From Akkermansia muciniphila (GTDB lineage: Bacteria > Verrucomicrobiota > Verrucomicrobiia > Opitutales > Opitutaceae): a stretch of 64,000 bases of DNA. The translations under genes were made by a program, and so were the position numbers. The stretch lies in NCBI GenBank assembly GCA_945888375.1, contig CAMCZZ010000008.1, positions 1-64,000 of the forward strand, given 5' to 3'. Shown piece after piece: positions 7,925-16,286 of the stretch. Position 1 is the first letter of the stretch. The number at the start of each line of letters is the position of its first letter. Under the pieces are notes generated by a model. It searched no databases. It saw only the letters and a list, made by a program, of their open reading frames with translations, and had not been told where the DNA came from.

Positions 7925-9268
7925 TCAGAATAGCATGCCGGCGATGCTCGCGGTGAGGAAGCAGGTGAGGCTGCCGCCGAGCAGGGCGCGCCAGCCGAGC
8001 CGGGCGAGCTCGGTCCGTTTACCCGGGGCCATCGCGCCCAGGCCGCCGACCTGGATGCCGATGGACACGATGTTGGAAAAGCCACAGAGGGCGTAGGTGA
8101 GGATGATGCGCGTGCGGTCATCGGTCAGCTGGCCCGCGATTTTCATCTGGGACATGCTAAAATAGGCGTAGAACTCGTTCAGCACGGTTTTCTCACCCAG
8201 CAGGCGGCCGGCGGCGAGCAGGTGTTCACTGTCCACGCCGATGAGCCACGCGATGGGGGCACCCACCATGCCGAAGAGGAACTGGAGTGACAGGTCTTGA
8301 AACTGGCCGCCCGTGGCGGTGGCGATGAGGCCGTTCAGGCCGGTCCAGTCGCCGAGGCCCTGGGCGAGGCAGTAGTTGGCCATGGCGACGAGGGCGGTGA
8401 AGACGATTAACATGCCGCCCACATTTACGGCGAGTTTCAGACCGTCGGTTGTGCCGATGCAGATGGCGTCGATCAGGTTGGCGCCGGGGCGTTCGGCGTT
8501 CAGGTGCATGGCGGCCTCGACGGGCTCGGTCTGGGGCAGGAGGATCTTTGAAATCACCAGCGTGGCGGGGGCGGCGATGATGGAGGCGGTGAGCAGGTGG
8601 GTGGCCCAGCGCACGCGCTCGGCGGGGTCGTCGCCGCCCAGCAGCACGATATAGACGGCCATGACGCCGCCGGCGATCGTGGCCATGCCGCCCACCATGA
8701 TGGCGAGCAGTTCGGAGCGCGTCATTTTTTCCAGATACGGCTTGATCAACAGCGGTGCCTCGGTCTGGCCGAGGAAGATGTTGGCCGAGGTGCTCAGGGT
8801 TTCGGCTCCGGACAGGCGGAGGGTTTTGGACATCACCCAAGCGAAGGCTTTCACCACGATCTGGAGCCAGCCGAGGCGGTAGAGCAGGGTGGTGAGGGCG
8901 GAGAAGAAGATGATGCTCGGCAGGATGGTGATGGCGAAGATCGGAGCATGGGTGGCGAAGGTGCGCCCGTCTTGGGCGGCGATGATGATGCCGCTGCCGC
9001 CGCTGGGGACGTTCATGAGCCAGCCGAAGATCAGGCGGCTGCCTTCGCCGGTAAAGTCGAGCAGGCGCACAAAAAAGCCGCCCACAGCATCGAAAATCCC
9101 GCGGACGAGGTCGATTTTGAGCACCACCCAGGCGATTATGATCTGCATCACGGTGCCGATGGCGACCATGCGCCAAGGGATGGCGCGGCGATTGGTGCTG
9201 AAGAGGGTGGCAAGACCGAGCATGGCGGCTATGCCAAGCAGGCCGCGTAGGACGTGAGTGATTTCCAT
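7925..9268 (-). CDS. Concentrative nucleoside transporter (CNT/NupC family)
   Basis: A 447-residue polytopic protein. It starts with two or three hydrophobic helices, then shows CNT features: the Q-T-E-A-P-L-L-I-K-P-Y segment (family consensus G-Q-T-E-A-P-L), I-V-G-G-M-A-T-I-A-G-G-V-M-like M-V-G-G-M-A-T-I-A-G-G-V-M, and a C-terminal L-C-G-F-S-N-I-x-S-I-G-I-Q-x-G-G-L-G motif. CNT proteins import nucleosides using Na+ or H+ gradients. Substrate preference cannot be told from sequence here. The gene is monocistronic and converges with rsmD. Confidence 0.88.
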   Translation of the reverse strand: MEITHVLRGLLGIAAMLGLATLFSTNRRAIPWRMVAIGTVMQIIIAWVVLKIDLVRGIFDAVGGFFVRLLDFTGEGSRLIFGWLMNVPSGGSGIIIAAQDGRTFATHAPIFAITILPSIIFFSALTTLLYRLGWLQIVVKAFAWVMSKTLRLSGAETLSTSANIFLGQTEAPLLIKPYLEKMTRSELLAIMVGGMATIAGGVMAVYIVLLGGDDPAERVRWATHLLTASIIAAPATLVISKILLPQTEPVEAAMHLNAERPGANLIDAICIGTTDGLKLAVNVGGMLIVFTALVAMANYCLAQGLGDWTGLNGLIATATGGQFQDLSLQFLFGMVGAPIAWLIGVDSEHLLAAGRLLGEKTVLNEFYAYFSMSQMKIAGQLTDDRTRIILTYALCGFSNIVSIGIQVGGLGAMAPGKRTELARLGWRALLGGSLTCFLTASIAGMLF

Positions 9269-9342
9269 TTTACTAAATTGGGGTGGCGGGCCGGAGGTGG
9301 AGCAGGCTTGTCGCAGGGCGCGTGCCGCGCGAGCGTTTTGGA

Positions 9343-9897
9343 ATGAACTTGGCCGAACGATTAAAAAGGCATCTGGGTTGCGTTCCCGACCAGACGGGGG
9401 CGGCGTTTGTGGCGGCCAGCGCCACCGTCTGTGGCGACGTGCGTTTGGGACGGGATTCGAGCGTCTTCTACGGTGCGGTGCTGCGAGGAGATATCCACTC
9501 CATCGTGATCGGAAATGGCAGTAACCTGCAGGACAACGTGGTCGTGCATCTTTCGGATGACCACGGCACGATCGTAGGCGACTGGGTGACGGTCGGGCAT
9601 GGTGCGACCCTGCATGGCTGCACGGTGGAGGACGGCTGCCTGATCGGCATGGGTGCCATCGTGCTCGACGGGGCGCGGATCGGGGCGGACAGCATTGTGG
9701 GGGCGGGTTCCTTGGTGACGATGGGCTTTGCCTGTCCGGCTGGCTCCCTGGTTATGGGAAGACCGGCCAAGGTCACGCGGGCCTTGCGGCCCGAGGAGGC
9801 GGGGGCGGGGCGGCGACTGGCGGAAAAATACGTCGCAGTGGCGAGGGCTCACGCCCGGCGGGCGGCGGGCGGGGAAGGGGGAAACGAGGCTGGGTGA
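9343..9897 (+). CDS. Gamma-class carbonic anhydrase-like protein
   Basis: A left-handed beta-helix protein of 184 residues with hexapeptide repeats (I-V-I-G-N-G-S-N-L-Q-D-N, V-T-V-G-H-G-A-T-L-H-G). The three zinc-ligand histidines of the gamma-CA/YrdA/PaaY group appear in place: one in N-V-V-V-H and two in V-G-H-G-A-T-L-H-G. Family members are either true carbonic anhydrases (CO2 hydration) or uncharacterised metal-binding proteins, so activity is not assured. ATG 9343 precedes N-L-A-E-R-L. It is followed 43 nt later by a second beta-helix protein on the same strand, which may be functionally linked. Confidence 0.8.
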   Translation: MNLAERLKRHLGCVPDQTGAAFVAASATVCGDVRLGRDSSVFYGAVLRGDIHSIVIGNGSNLQDNVVVHLSDDHGTIVGDWVTVGHGATLHGCTVEDGCLIGMGAIVLDGARIGADSIVGAGSLVTMGFACPAGSLVMGRPAKVTRALRPEEAGAGRRLAEKYVAVARAHARRAAGGEGGNEAG

Positions 9898-9940
9898 TTT
9901 TCGCGGTGGAATCCCTGCGCGGGTCGGCTTTTCTACCGGC

Positions 9941-10627
9941 ATGCACCTGACCGCCTCCGACTACTTTGCCCTGCCTGCTTCGTTGGCGGCATTTGCCGGT
10001 TTTTTTGATCCGGCGGCGGAGCCTTGGGCCTGGTTAAAGGCCATCCCGGTCGCCTTGGCGGGTTTGCCCGACGCCGGGTCAACGAGCGTATTGCCCCCGG
10101 GGGTGCGCATCGAGGGCGAGGTGCACCTCGCGGCCGACGTGCGGCTGCCGGCTTACTGCACCTTGATCGGCCCTTGCTGGATCGGGCCGGGGACGGAGAT
10201 CCGGCCGGGTGCCTTCGTGCGCGGCAATGTTATCGTCGGGGCGGGTGGGGTGCTGGGCAATGCCTGCGAGTTCAAGAACTGTCTCCTGATGGACGGGGTG
10301 CAGGTCCCTCATTTTTCCTACGTTGGCGACTCCATATTGGGAAATCGCGCCCACCTCGGGGCGGGCGCTATCTGCTCGAACCTGCGTCTGGACCAAAAGC
10401 CCGTCGTGGTGCGCACGCCGGAGCGGGTTTACGAGACGGGTTTACGGAAGTTCGGGGCCATCCTGGGCGACGGCGCCGAGGTCGGCTGCAACGCGGTCCT
10501 TAATCCCGGCAGCGTGCTAGGCCGGCGCGCGCTGGTGGCTCCGGGCACGGTTTTCAGCGGCGTGCTGCCGGCTGGCACCATCGCCCGCCAGCGAGGTGCG
10601 GTGGCGCTTCTGCCACGGAGGGATTGA
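9941..10627 (+). CDS. Left-handed beta-helix nucleotidyltransferase-like protein (GlmU C-domain-like)
   Basis: A 228-residue protein. An approximately 50-residue helical N terminus is followed by hexapeptide repeats (V-R-I-E-G-E-V-H-L, G-P-C-W-I-G-P-G-T-E-I-R-P-G-A, G-R-R-A-L-V-A-P-G-T). The central part (A-F-V-R-G-N-V-I-V-G, N-A-C-E-F-K-N, H-F-S-Y-V-G-D-S-I-L-G) resembles the acetyltransferase half of GlmU-like sugar-phosphate nucleotidyltransferases, but no nucleotidyltransferase domain is present. It may acetylate an unidentified amino sugar. The ATG at 9941 is preceded by pyrimidine-rich sequence. It lies between the gamma-CA gene and trpS on the same strand. Confidence 0.7.
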   Translation: MHLTASDYFALPASLAAFAGFFDPAAEPWAWLKAIPVALAGLPDAGSTSVLPPGVRIEGEVHLAADVRLPAYCTLIGPCWIGPGTEIRPGAFVRGNVIVGAGGVLGNACEFKNCLLMDGVQVPHFSYVGDSILGNRAHLGAGAICSNLRLDQKPVVVRTPERVYETGLRKFGAILGDGAEVGCNAVLNPGSVLGRRALVAPGTVFSGVLPAGTIARQRGAVALLPRRD

Positions 10628-10665
10628 AACACGGCCCGGTTTCGGCGCATCTTCTTTTCTCCCTC

Positions 10666-11634
10666 ATGCGCACTCTCACCGGCATCCAGCCTTCGGGCAT
10701 CCTTCATCTTGGCAACTACCTCGGTGCCATGCAGCCGGCGATCGCGGCGCAGGACCTAGCGGGTGACTGTTTCTATTTTATCGCCGATTACCACTCGATG
10801 ACGTCGCTCACGGATCCGCAAAAGCGGCGAGACTACACCCTCGGCGTCGCCCTCGACTGGCTGGCTTGCGGGCTGGATCCAGCCAAGAGCGTGCTTTGGC
10901 GCCAAAGCGATGTCCCTGAGGTATGCGAACTCGCCTGGATGCTCGGCACGCTGGCGCCGATGGGGCTTTTGGAGCGAGCCCATAGCTACAAGGACAAGAC
11001 CGCCCGCGGCCTTGCCGCCAACGTGGGCCTCTTCACCTACCCGGTGCTCATGGCGGCCGACATCCTCCTCTACGACACCACTCATGTTCCGGTCGGTCGC
11101 GACCAGAAGCAGCACGTGGAGATGACTCGCGACATGGCGATCAAGTTTAACCTGGCCTACGGAGAGACCTTCGTAGTGCCCGAGAGTGTGATCCGCGACG
11201 AATCCGCCGTCGTGCCCGGGCTGGACGGACAAAAGATGAGCAAGAGCTACGGCAATACCCTCGATCTCTTCGGCGACGAGAAAACCACGCGCAAAAAAAT
11301 CATGGGCATCCCGATGGATTCGCGAGCCCCCGGTGAGCCCAAGCCTGACGCCGATCAGAACCTCGCCATCCGCTTGCTCAAGGTGGTCGCCGCCCCGGCG
11401 TTTGCCCTCGAAACGGAGGAGCGTTTACGCGCCGGCGGGCTGGGTTACGGTGACCTGAAGAAAATCCTTTTTGAACAGGTCTGGACTCACTTTGAGGGAG
11501 CTCGGGCGCGCCGCGCCGCGCTCGCCGAGGACTCCGCGCATGTGGAGGCAGTGTTGCGCGAGGGCTCCGGCCGGGCCCGGGCGGTGGCCGAGGTCGTGCT
11601 GGCACGCGCCCGCCGGGCCTGCGGTTTGCGCTGA
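10666..11634 (+). CDS. trpS: Tryptophanyl-tRNA synthetase
   Basis: A class I aminoacyl-tRNA synthetase of 322 residues. The HIGH-type motif is P-S-G-I-L-H-L-G-N-Y-L-G near the N terminus and the KMSKS loop is G-Q-K-M-S-K-S-Y-G-N. D-Q-K-Q-H-V-E-M-T-R-D, typical of TrpRS, lies between them. It charges tRNA-Trp in the cytoplasm. ATG 10666 is chosen because R-T-L-T-G-I-Q-P-S-G follows at once; the 15 nt before it (10651-10665) are all pyrimidines and contain no Shine-Dalgarno sequence. The TGA stop (11632-11634) is one base from the terminal inverted repeat of an interspersed element. Confidence 0.95.
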   Translation: MRTLTGIQPSGILHLGNYLGAMQPAIAAQDLAGDCFYFIADYHSMTSLTDPQKRRDYTLGVALDWLACGLDPAKSVLWRQSDVPEVCELAWMLGTLAPMGLLERAHSYKDKTARGLAANVGLFTYPVLMAADILLYDTTHVPVGRDQKQHVEMTRDMAIKFNLAYGETFVVPESVIRDESAVVPGLDGQKMSKSYGNTLDLFGDEKTTRKKIMGIPMDSRAPGEPKPDADQNLAIRLLKVVAAPAFALETEERLRAGGLGYGDLKKILFEQVWTHFEGARARRAALAEDSAHVEAVLREGSGRARAVAEVVLARARRACGLR

Positions 11635-11635
11635 G

Positions 11636-11850
11636 CCGGGATCAGGCAGTTGCCTGGGTTCCCACCGAGGCGAACTGGCGGCGCCTTTCGGTGGGGCCCT
11701 CGGCGAAATACCCTTCGGGTAATTTTCGCCGAGGGCGCACCCTCCGACTACCGCTCCGGGCTTCGCCATCTCCGCTTCACTCCGTCCTTTACCCGGTCCG
11801 CCTCGAAAGACACTCGCCATTCTAGCCGCTGCTCAACTGCCTGTCCCCGG
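11636..11850 (-). repeat. Interspersed palindromic element, copy 1
   Basis: One of four related 198-225 bp elements in the window. Read on the minus strand it begins CCGGGGACAGGCAGTTG and ends CAACTGCCTGATCCCGG, a 17-bp terminal inverted repeat with one mismatch and the best preserved of the four. Inside are a TACCC/GGGTA hairpin (11709-11721) and a CC-GAAA-GG hairpin. It fills most of the gap between the convergent trpS and kdgK genes and starts one base after the trpS stop. No reading frame with coding character is present. It may be a non-autonomous transposable element or a structured RNA repeat acting at mRNA 3' ends. Confidence 0.85.
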
Positions 11851-11889
11851 CAGAGGTCGGCCTTCCCTGGCTCATCGTCCTGCCGGCGC

Positions 11890-12984
11890 TTAGCGAACCA
11901 CGCGGGCGCCGCCGCCGCCGATGGTCTTCTCGACCTCCTTGCGGGTGGCCATTGACGTGTCGCCGGGGGTGGTCGAGGCGAGCGCGCCGTGGGCGGCGCC
12001 GTATTCGACCGCCTTTTTCGGGTCGTTGAACTCGAGGAACCCAAACTGCAGTCCCGAGGCGAAACTGTCGCCGCCGCCGACGCGGTCGAGGATTTCGAGG
12101 CGGGGATACTGCTTGCTCTCGTAGAACTGGCCGTCGTGCCAGAGGATGGCCGACCAGTCGTTTACGGTGGCGGTGTGGACGTGGCGGAGAGTGGTGGCGG
12201 CGACCTTGAAGTTGGGAAACTCCTTCACGGCGGTCTCGATCATCGCCTTGAAGGCATCGGTCTCGATGTGCTTCAGGTCCTCGGCGCCCTTGACCGCAAA
12301 GCCGAGCGACGCGGTGAAGTCTTCCTCATTGCCGATCATCACGTCGACGTATTTGGCGATCTCGCGGTTGACCTCCTGGGCTTTCTTCAGGCCGCCGATG
12401 GTCTTCCAAAGCGAAGGACGGTAGTTGAGATCGTAGGACACGATCACGCCGTGTTTTTTGGCAGCCTGCACGGCCTCGATGGTGGCCTCGGCGGTGGAGG
12501 CGGAGAGGGCGGCGAAGATGCCGCCGGTGTGAAACCAGCGCGCGCCCAGTTCGCCGAAGATATGATCCCAGTTAAAATCTCCGGGTTTGATTTGCGAGGC
12601 GGCGGTGTTGCCACGGTCGGGATTCCCGACGGCGCCACGAATGCCGAAGCCACGCTCGGTGAAATTCAGGCCGTTGCGCACGTTGCGACCGATGCCGTCG
12701 TCCTCGCGCCATTGGATGAAATCAGTGGCGACGCCGCCCTGCATGATGAAGTCCTCGATCAGATGACCGATCTCATTGTCCACGAATGAGGTGGCGACGG
12801 CGGTCTTCAGGCCGAAGCACTTACGGAGACCGCGAGAGGTGTTGTATTCGCCGCCGCCTTCCCAGGCGGCAAAGGAGCGCGCGGTGCGGATGCGGCCCTC
12901 GCCGGGATCGAGGCGGAGCATGACTTCGCCGAGCGAGATCTGGTCAAAAACGGTGGATTTGGCGGGTTTGAGGGGGAGGCTCAT
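11890..12984 (-). CDS. kdgK: PfkB-family sugar kinase, probably 2-keto-3-deoxygluconate kinase
   Basis: A ribokinase-fold kinase of 364 residues. It starts with S-L-G-E-V-M-L-R-L-D-P-G and G-G-G-E-Y-N-T-S-R-G-L (substrate loop), and carries the catalytic-base and anion-hole motif V-G-G-G-D-S-F-A-S-G near residue 312. The E-V-M-L-R-L-D and Y-N-T-S/A-R-G-L features match KdgK-like enzymes, which phosphorylate 2-keto-3-deoxygluconate in uronate and pectin breakdown before aldol cleavage. Other 2-keto sugars remain possible. The minus-strand leader is strongly pyrimidine-rich (12985-13007). The gene stands alone; an element copy lies 39 nt beyond its stop. Confidence 0.75.
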   Translation of the reverse strand: MSLPLKPAKSTVFDQISLGEVMLRLDPGEGRIRTARSFAAWEGGGEYNTSRGLRKCFGLKTAVATSFVDNEIGHLIEDFIMQGGVATDFIQWREDDGIGRNVRNGLNFTERGFGIRGAVGNPDRGNTAASQIKPGDFNWDHIFGELGARWFHTGGIFAALSASTAEATIEAVQAAKKHGVIVSYDLNYRPSLWKTIGGLKKAQEVNREIAKYVDVMIGNEEDFTASLGFAVKGAEDLKHIETDAFKAMIETAVKEFPNFKVAATTLRHVHTATVNDWSAILWHDGQFYESKQYPRLEILDRVGGGDSFASGLQFGFLEFNDPKKAVEYGAAHGALASTTPGDTSMATRKEVEKTIGGGGARVVR

Positions 12985-13139
12985 AGGAAAAAGATGAAGG
13001 GGAAAGGTGGCGTTAAGTTAGGGGAAGAGCGGGCGGGAGGAGAAGCCCGGGAGGCGGGCGGGACTGGAGGCAGACGACCCCGTCTAGCACGCAAGCGACC
13101 GTCACGACCGGCAAGCAGGCGCCTTCTGCAAACAGATGC

Positions 13140-14255
13140 TTAACCCGTGTGGGCCGCACGCGTCTTTGCCACGAGGCGGGCAAGGGCGGCCGGGGTGGCG
13201 GGGCAGGCGCCGCTTTCGGTGATCAGCGCGGTGACGAGTGCGGCTGGCGTGACATCGAAGGCGTCGTTGCGGGCGGGGGTGGTCGGGGTGGTTAATAAAA
13301 CTTCGGTGCGTGCGCCCCTCGCGTCGTTGCCGACGGCGTGGGTGACTTCGCGGGCGGAGCGTTGCTCGATAGGGATGTCGCGCACGCCGTCGGCGGTAGT
13401 GGGGTCGAAGGTGCTCAGCGGCAGGGCCACGTAGAAAGGCACGTTGTGGGCTCGGGCGGCGAGGGCCTTCAGATAGGTGCCGATCTTGTTGGCGACGTCG
13501 CCGTTGGCCGCGACGCGGTCGGCCCCGACGATGCAGAGATCGACCAGTCCGCGCTGGAGCAGGTGGCCGGCGGCGTTGTCCACCACGAGGGTGTGGGGCA
13601 CGCCGTGTTGAGTGAGTTCCCACGCGGTCAGGGACGCGCCCTGGTTGCGCGGGCGGGTCTCGCTCACCCAGACGTGCACGGGCAGGCCGGCGTCGTGGGC
13701 CTGGTAAACCGGGGCGAGGGCGGTTCCCCAATCCACGCAGCCGAGCCAGCCGGCATTGCAGTGGGTGAGGACGTTCAGGACCGGGCGCTCGGCAGCAGGT
13801 TTGGCGGCGAAGACGGAGCGAAAGAGCTCCAGCCCGTGGAGGCCGATGGCGGCATTGGTGGCGACGTCGTCGGCGCAGATTTGGGCCGCCTCGGCCCAGG
13901 CGGCGTCGGCGCGGGCGGCGGGCGGGAGCGGGGCCACTCGGGCATGCACCCGGTCAAGGGCCCACCGCAGGTTTACGGCGGTGGGGCGGGTGGCGAGCAA
14001 CTCGGCGTGAGCCGAGGCGAGGGCCGCGTCGGACGGGTCGGCGGCGAGGGCGAAGGCGAGGCCGTGGGCGGCGGTGGCGCCGATCAGGGGGGCACCGCGG
14101 ACCTGCATGACCCGGATGGCGTGGGCGGCCTCGGTGGCGGAGGTGAGTTCGCGCCACACGATTTCGTGGGGCAGGAGGGTTTGGTCGAGGATTTGCACGG
14201 CGCGGCGGCCGGGCAGGGGCTCGATGGTGTGGCGGGGGCGGCCTTCGACGTTCAT
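13140..14255 (-). CDS. mtnA: Methylthioribose-1-phosphate isomerase
   Basis: An eIF2B-like isomerase of 371 residues. R-G-A-P-L-I-G-A-T-A-A-H-G-L-A-F near the N terminus is the phosphate-binding block. The catalytic cysteine is in L-T-H-C-N-A-G-W-L and the catalytic aspartate in V-G-A-D-R-V-A-A-N-G-D-V-A-N-K-I-G-T-Y. It converts 5-methylthioribose 1-phosphate to methylthioribulose 1-phosphate in the methionine salvage pathway. ATG 14255 overlaps the mtnC stop by 4 nt (ATGA), so translation is coupled. It is the last gene of mtnB-mtnD-mtnC-mtnA. No MTA phosphorylase or MTR kinase is seen nearby. Confidence 0.92.
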   Translation of the reverse strand: MNVEGRPRHTIEPLPGRRAVQILDQTLLPHEIVWRELTSATEAAHAIRVMQVRGAPLIGATAAHGLAFALAADPSDAALASAHAELLATRPTAVNLRWALDRVHARVAPLPPAARADAAWAEAAQICADDVATNAAIGLHGLELFRSVFAAKPAAERPVLNVLTHCNAGWLGCVDWGTALAPVYQAHDAGLPVHVWVSETRPRNQGASLTAWELTQHGVPHTLVVDNAAGHLLQRGLVDLCIVGADRVAANGDVANKIGTYLKALAARAHNVPFYVALPLSTFDPTTADGVRDIPIEQRSAREVTHAVGNDARGARTEVLLTTPTTPARNDAFDVTPAALVTALITESGACPATPAALARLVAKTRAAHTG

Positions 14256-14965
14256 GGGGCGATTTCGAGCAGGGAGGAGAAGGTCGGATGGTCGTGAGTC
14301 GGGGCAGGGGGATTTCCAGGCCGCAGGGCGAGGGCGGTGCGCAGGCCGGCGGCGCGCGCGGCGTCGAGCTCGGCGACGATGTCGCTCAAAAACAGGATCG
14401 CATCCGGCGCGTGGCCGGCGACGGCAGTGATGGCGGCGTAGCTGGCGGCGGACTTTTTCGGGCCGACGGTGGTGTCGTGATGGCCGCAAAGGAGCGGGGT
14501 GAGGTCCCCGTCGACGGTGTGGGCGAAAAACAATTTCTGCGCGTGCACGCTGCCGGACGAGTAGATGCGTAGCTCGACGCCGCCGGCGTGCCAGGCGCGG
14601 AGGGCGGGGGCTACGTCAGGGAAGAGGTCGGCGCGGAGTTCGCCGGAGCGGAAGCCCCCTTCCCAGATCAGTCCCTGGAGTTGTTTCAGGCCGGTGGCCT
14701 TCACGTCGCGGTCCATCAAGTCGTGGAGGTGGGCGACGAGGGCGCGCAGATTTTCGGCGGCCGGGGGCGGAAGGGTAAGGCCGGTCGCGGCGGCATCGGT
14801 GGCGACCTGCGCGAGGGCGGCGGAGACCTCGGGGCGGGCGAAGTGGTCCTCGAGAAACTCCGCCAGGCGGGTGCGGGCGAAGGGGAACATCGTCGCGTGG
14901 ACGTAGGCCAGGGGCGAGACGGTGCCCTCGATATCGAGGAGCACGAGGGCGGCGGGCGCCGTCAT
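14252..14965 (-). CDS. mtnC: 2,3-diketo-5-methylthiopentyl-1-phosphate enolase-phosphatase
   Basis: A HAD-superfamily protein of 237 residues. Motif I is L-D-I-E-G-T-V-S-P (D-x-E-G-T is diagnostic of the E1 enolase-phosphatase), motif II is Y-S-S-G-S-V-H-A-Q-K, then G-P-K-K-S-A-A-S-Y, and motif IV is F-L-S-D-I-V-A-E-L-D-A-A. It enolises and dephosphorylates the diketone to give acireductone, the substrate of MtnD. Four-nucleotide overlaps with both mtnD (upstream) and mtnA (downstream) show a tightly coupled operon. Confidence 0.93.
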   Translation of the reverse strand: MTAPAALVLLDIEGTVSPLAYVHATMFPFARTRLAEFLEDHFARPEVSAALAQVATDAAATGLTLPPPAAENLRALVAHLHDLMDRDVKATGLKQLQGLIWEGGFRSGELRADLFPDVAPALRAWHAGGVELRIYSSGSVHAQKLFFAHTVDGDLTPLLCGHHDTTVGPKKSAASYAAITAVAGHAPDAILFLSDIVAELDAARAAGLRTALALRPGNPPAPTHDHPTFSSLLEIAP

Positions 14966-15549
14966 ACGAGGGCGGGGCCGGGGGTGAGGCGGGGTTGGTT
15001 GGGGTTAAAGTAGCCGGGGCCGAAGCAGAGGGGCTCGTGGGCGGCGGCGATAGCGTCGCCGGTGTAGAGCGGGGACCAGCCGGCTTTTTCACGGAAGAGG
15101 CGGATGGCACGGATGGTGCGGTCGCGGCAGAGGTCGAACCAGTGTTTGGTGCCGGCGGGGACGTTCATTAAATCGCCCTCCTCGACCTCGACGGAAAACA
15201 CCGGATGGGCATCCGGATGAATAAAGAACAGGCCGCGACCTTTCACGATGAAGCGGACCTCGTCCTCGGCGTGGGTGTGCTCTTTGTTAAAGCGGTCGAG
15301 CATGGCCTGGAGGCCGGGGACATCGGGGGTGACGTCGATGACGTCGGCGGTGATGTAGCCGCCGCGGCGGTTTAGTTCCTGAATCTCGGGATCGTAGGCG
15401 CGGAGGATCTCCTCGGAGGTGGCGTCGCGGTCGATGCGGCCGGCGACGGCCCAGCGGTCGTATTCGATGCCGAAGGGAGCGAGGAAGGCGCGGATCTCGG
15501 CCTTGTCGGTCAGCGCGCGGTTTTGTTCAGGGATGCGGACGGTGGCCAT
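14962..15549 (-). CDS. mtnD: Acireductone dioxygenase
   Basis: A cupin of 195 residues. The metal ligands are visible: H-T-H-A-E-D-E (two His and a Glu) and the fourth ligand in A-G-T-K-H-W-F-D-L. The Fe2+ form cleaves acireductone to formate and the 2-oxo acid precursor of methionine; the Ni2+ form gives CO instead. Sequence alone does not tell which metal is used. The gene overlaps mtnC by 4 nt and follows mtnB by 14 nt. Confidence 0.93.
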   Translation of the reverse strand: MATVRIPEQNRALTDKAEIRAFLAPFGIEYDRWAVAGRIDRDATSEEILRAYDPEIQELNRRGGYITADVIDVTPDVPGLQAMLDRFNKEHTHAEDEVRFIVKGRGLFFIHPDAHPVFSVEVEEGDLMNVPAGTKHWFDLCRDRTIRAIRLFREKAGWSPLYTGDAIAAAHEPLCFGPGYFNPNQPRLTPGPALV

Positions 15550-15563
15550 GGCGGAGGGTCGGT

Positions 15564-16235
15564 TTATCGCGACAAGTCGCGCTTTTGGGTGAAAACCTCA
15601 AACAGGAACTCAAAAACCTCGATGTGACGGCGGGCGGCGGCGAGGTTTTCACCCCAGGCGTAGAGCCCGTGGCCGGCGATAAGGAAGCCGGGCGGCACGG
15701 GGGCGTCGGGAGTGGCGGCGGCGGCAGCCGCGCGGAGGTAGTTTTCCACCTGGGTGGCAAGGGCGGGAATGTCCTGAGTGTTGGCGAAAATGGGCACGCG
15801 GATGGCGGTCTCGTGGGTGGTGATGCCGGCGAGGCCCTTGAGCATCTCGTAGCCGGCGAGGGGTAGGGCGCCGTCGGCCAGAAAAAGCTCGGACAACACG
15901 GTGCCGCGCACGGAGTGGGTGTGGAGGATGGAGCCGGCGCCGGCGACGCGGGCCAGCACCACGTGGAGCATGGTCTCGGCGGAGGGCTTGGGCAGGGCGG
16001 GGTCGAGGACGCGGCCGTCGGGACCGACGAGGGTGAACTGGGCGGGCTGGAGCCGGCCCTTGTCGAAGCCGCTGCCGGTGAGCACAAGGGCGAGCGGGTC
16101 CTGGCTGGCGACGACGCTATAGTTGCTGCTGGTGCCGAGGGACCAGCCGCGGGTGTGGAAATCACGGCCGGTCTCGATTAGGCCGGCTAGGGCGGCCTCA
16201 TGGGCCTGGAGGGCGGGGGGCGTGGCGGCGGACAT
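15564..16235 (-). CDS. mtnB: Methylthioribulose-1-phosphate dehydratase
   Basis: A class II aldolase-like protein of 223 residues. The zinc-binding histidines occur in I-L-H-T-H-S-V-R-G-T and in I-A-G-H-G-L-Y-A-W-G, and S-L-G-T-S-S-N-Y-S (about residues 33-41) binds phosphate. The G-H-G-L-Y-x-W-G segment distinguishes MtnB from L-fuculose-phosphate aldolases. It dehydrates MTRu-1-P to the diketone consumed by MtnC. It is the first gene of mtnBDCA. ATG 16235 is preferred to the codon 39 nt upstream because it starts at the family N terminus. Confidence 0.9.
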   Translation of the reverse strand: MSAATPPALQAHEAALAGLIETGRDFHTRGWSLGTSSNYSVVASQDPLALVLTGSGFDKGRLQPAQFTLVGPDGRVLDPALPKPSAETMLHVVLARVAGAGSILHTHSVRGTVLSELFLADGALPLAGYEMLKGLAGITTHETAIRVPIFANTQDIPALATQVENYLRAAAAAATPDAPVPPGFLIAGHGLYAWGENLAAARRHIEVFEFLFEVFTQKRDLSR

Positions 16236-16286
16236 GCACCCTAGATGAAGCCGAGTGGCGGGCGGGGGTGTCAAGGCGTGGCGGGG

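Noticed and set aside
7916-7926. GGGTTCGAATC, resembling a tRNA T-arm or attachment site
   Set aside because: It overlaps the nucleoside transporter stop and no acceptor or anticodon arm surrounds it; a chance match.
11650-11955. Short frames inside the interspersed element copies that give similar peptides (HLRFT-x-SFTRSA)
   Set aside because: Peptide similarity follows from DNA similarity of the repeats; frames are interrupted or shifted between copies and have no start context.
13338-14297. Long plus-strand open frame (319 codons) antisense to mtnA
   Set aside because: Gly/Val/Glu-rich shadow produced by GC-rich codon use; mtnA on the other strand has clear catalytic motifs.
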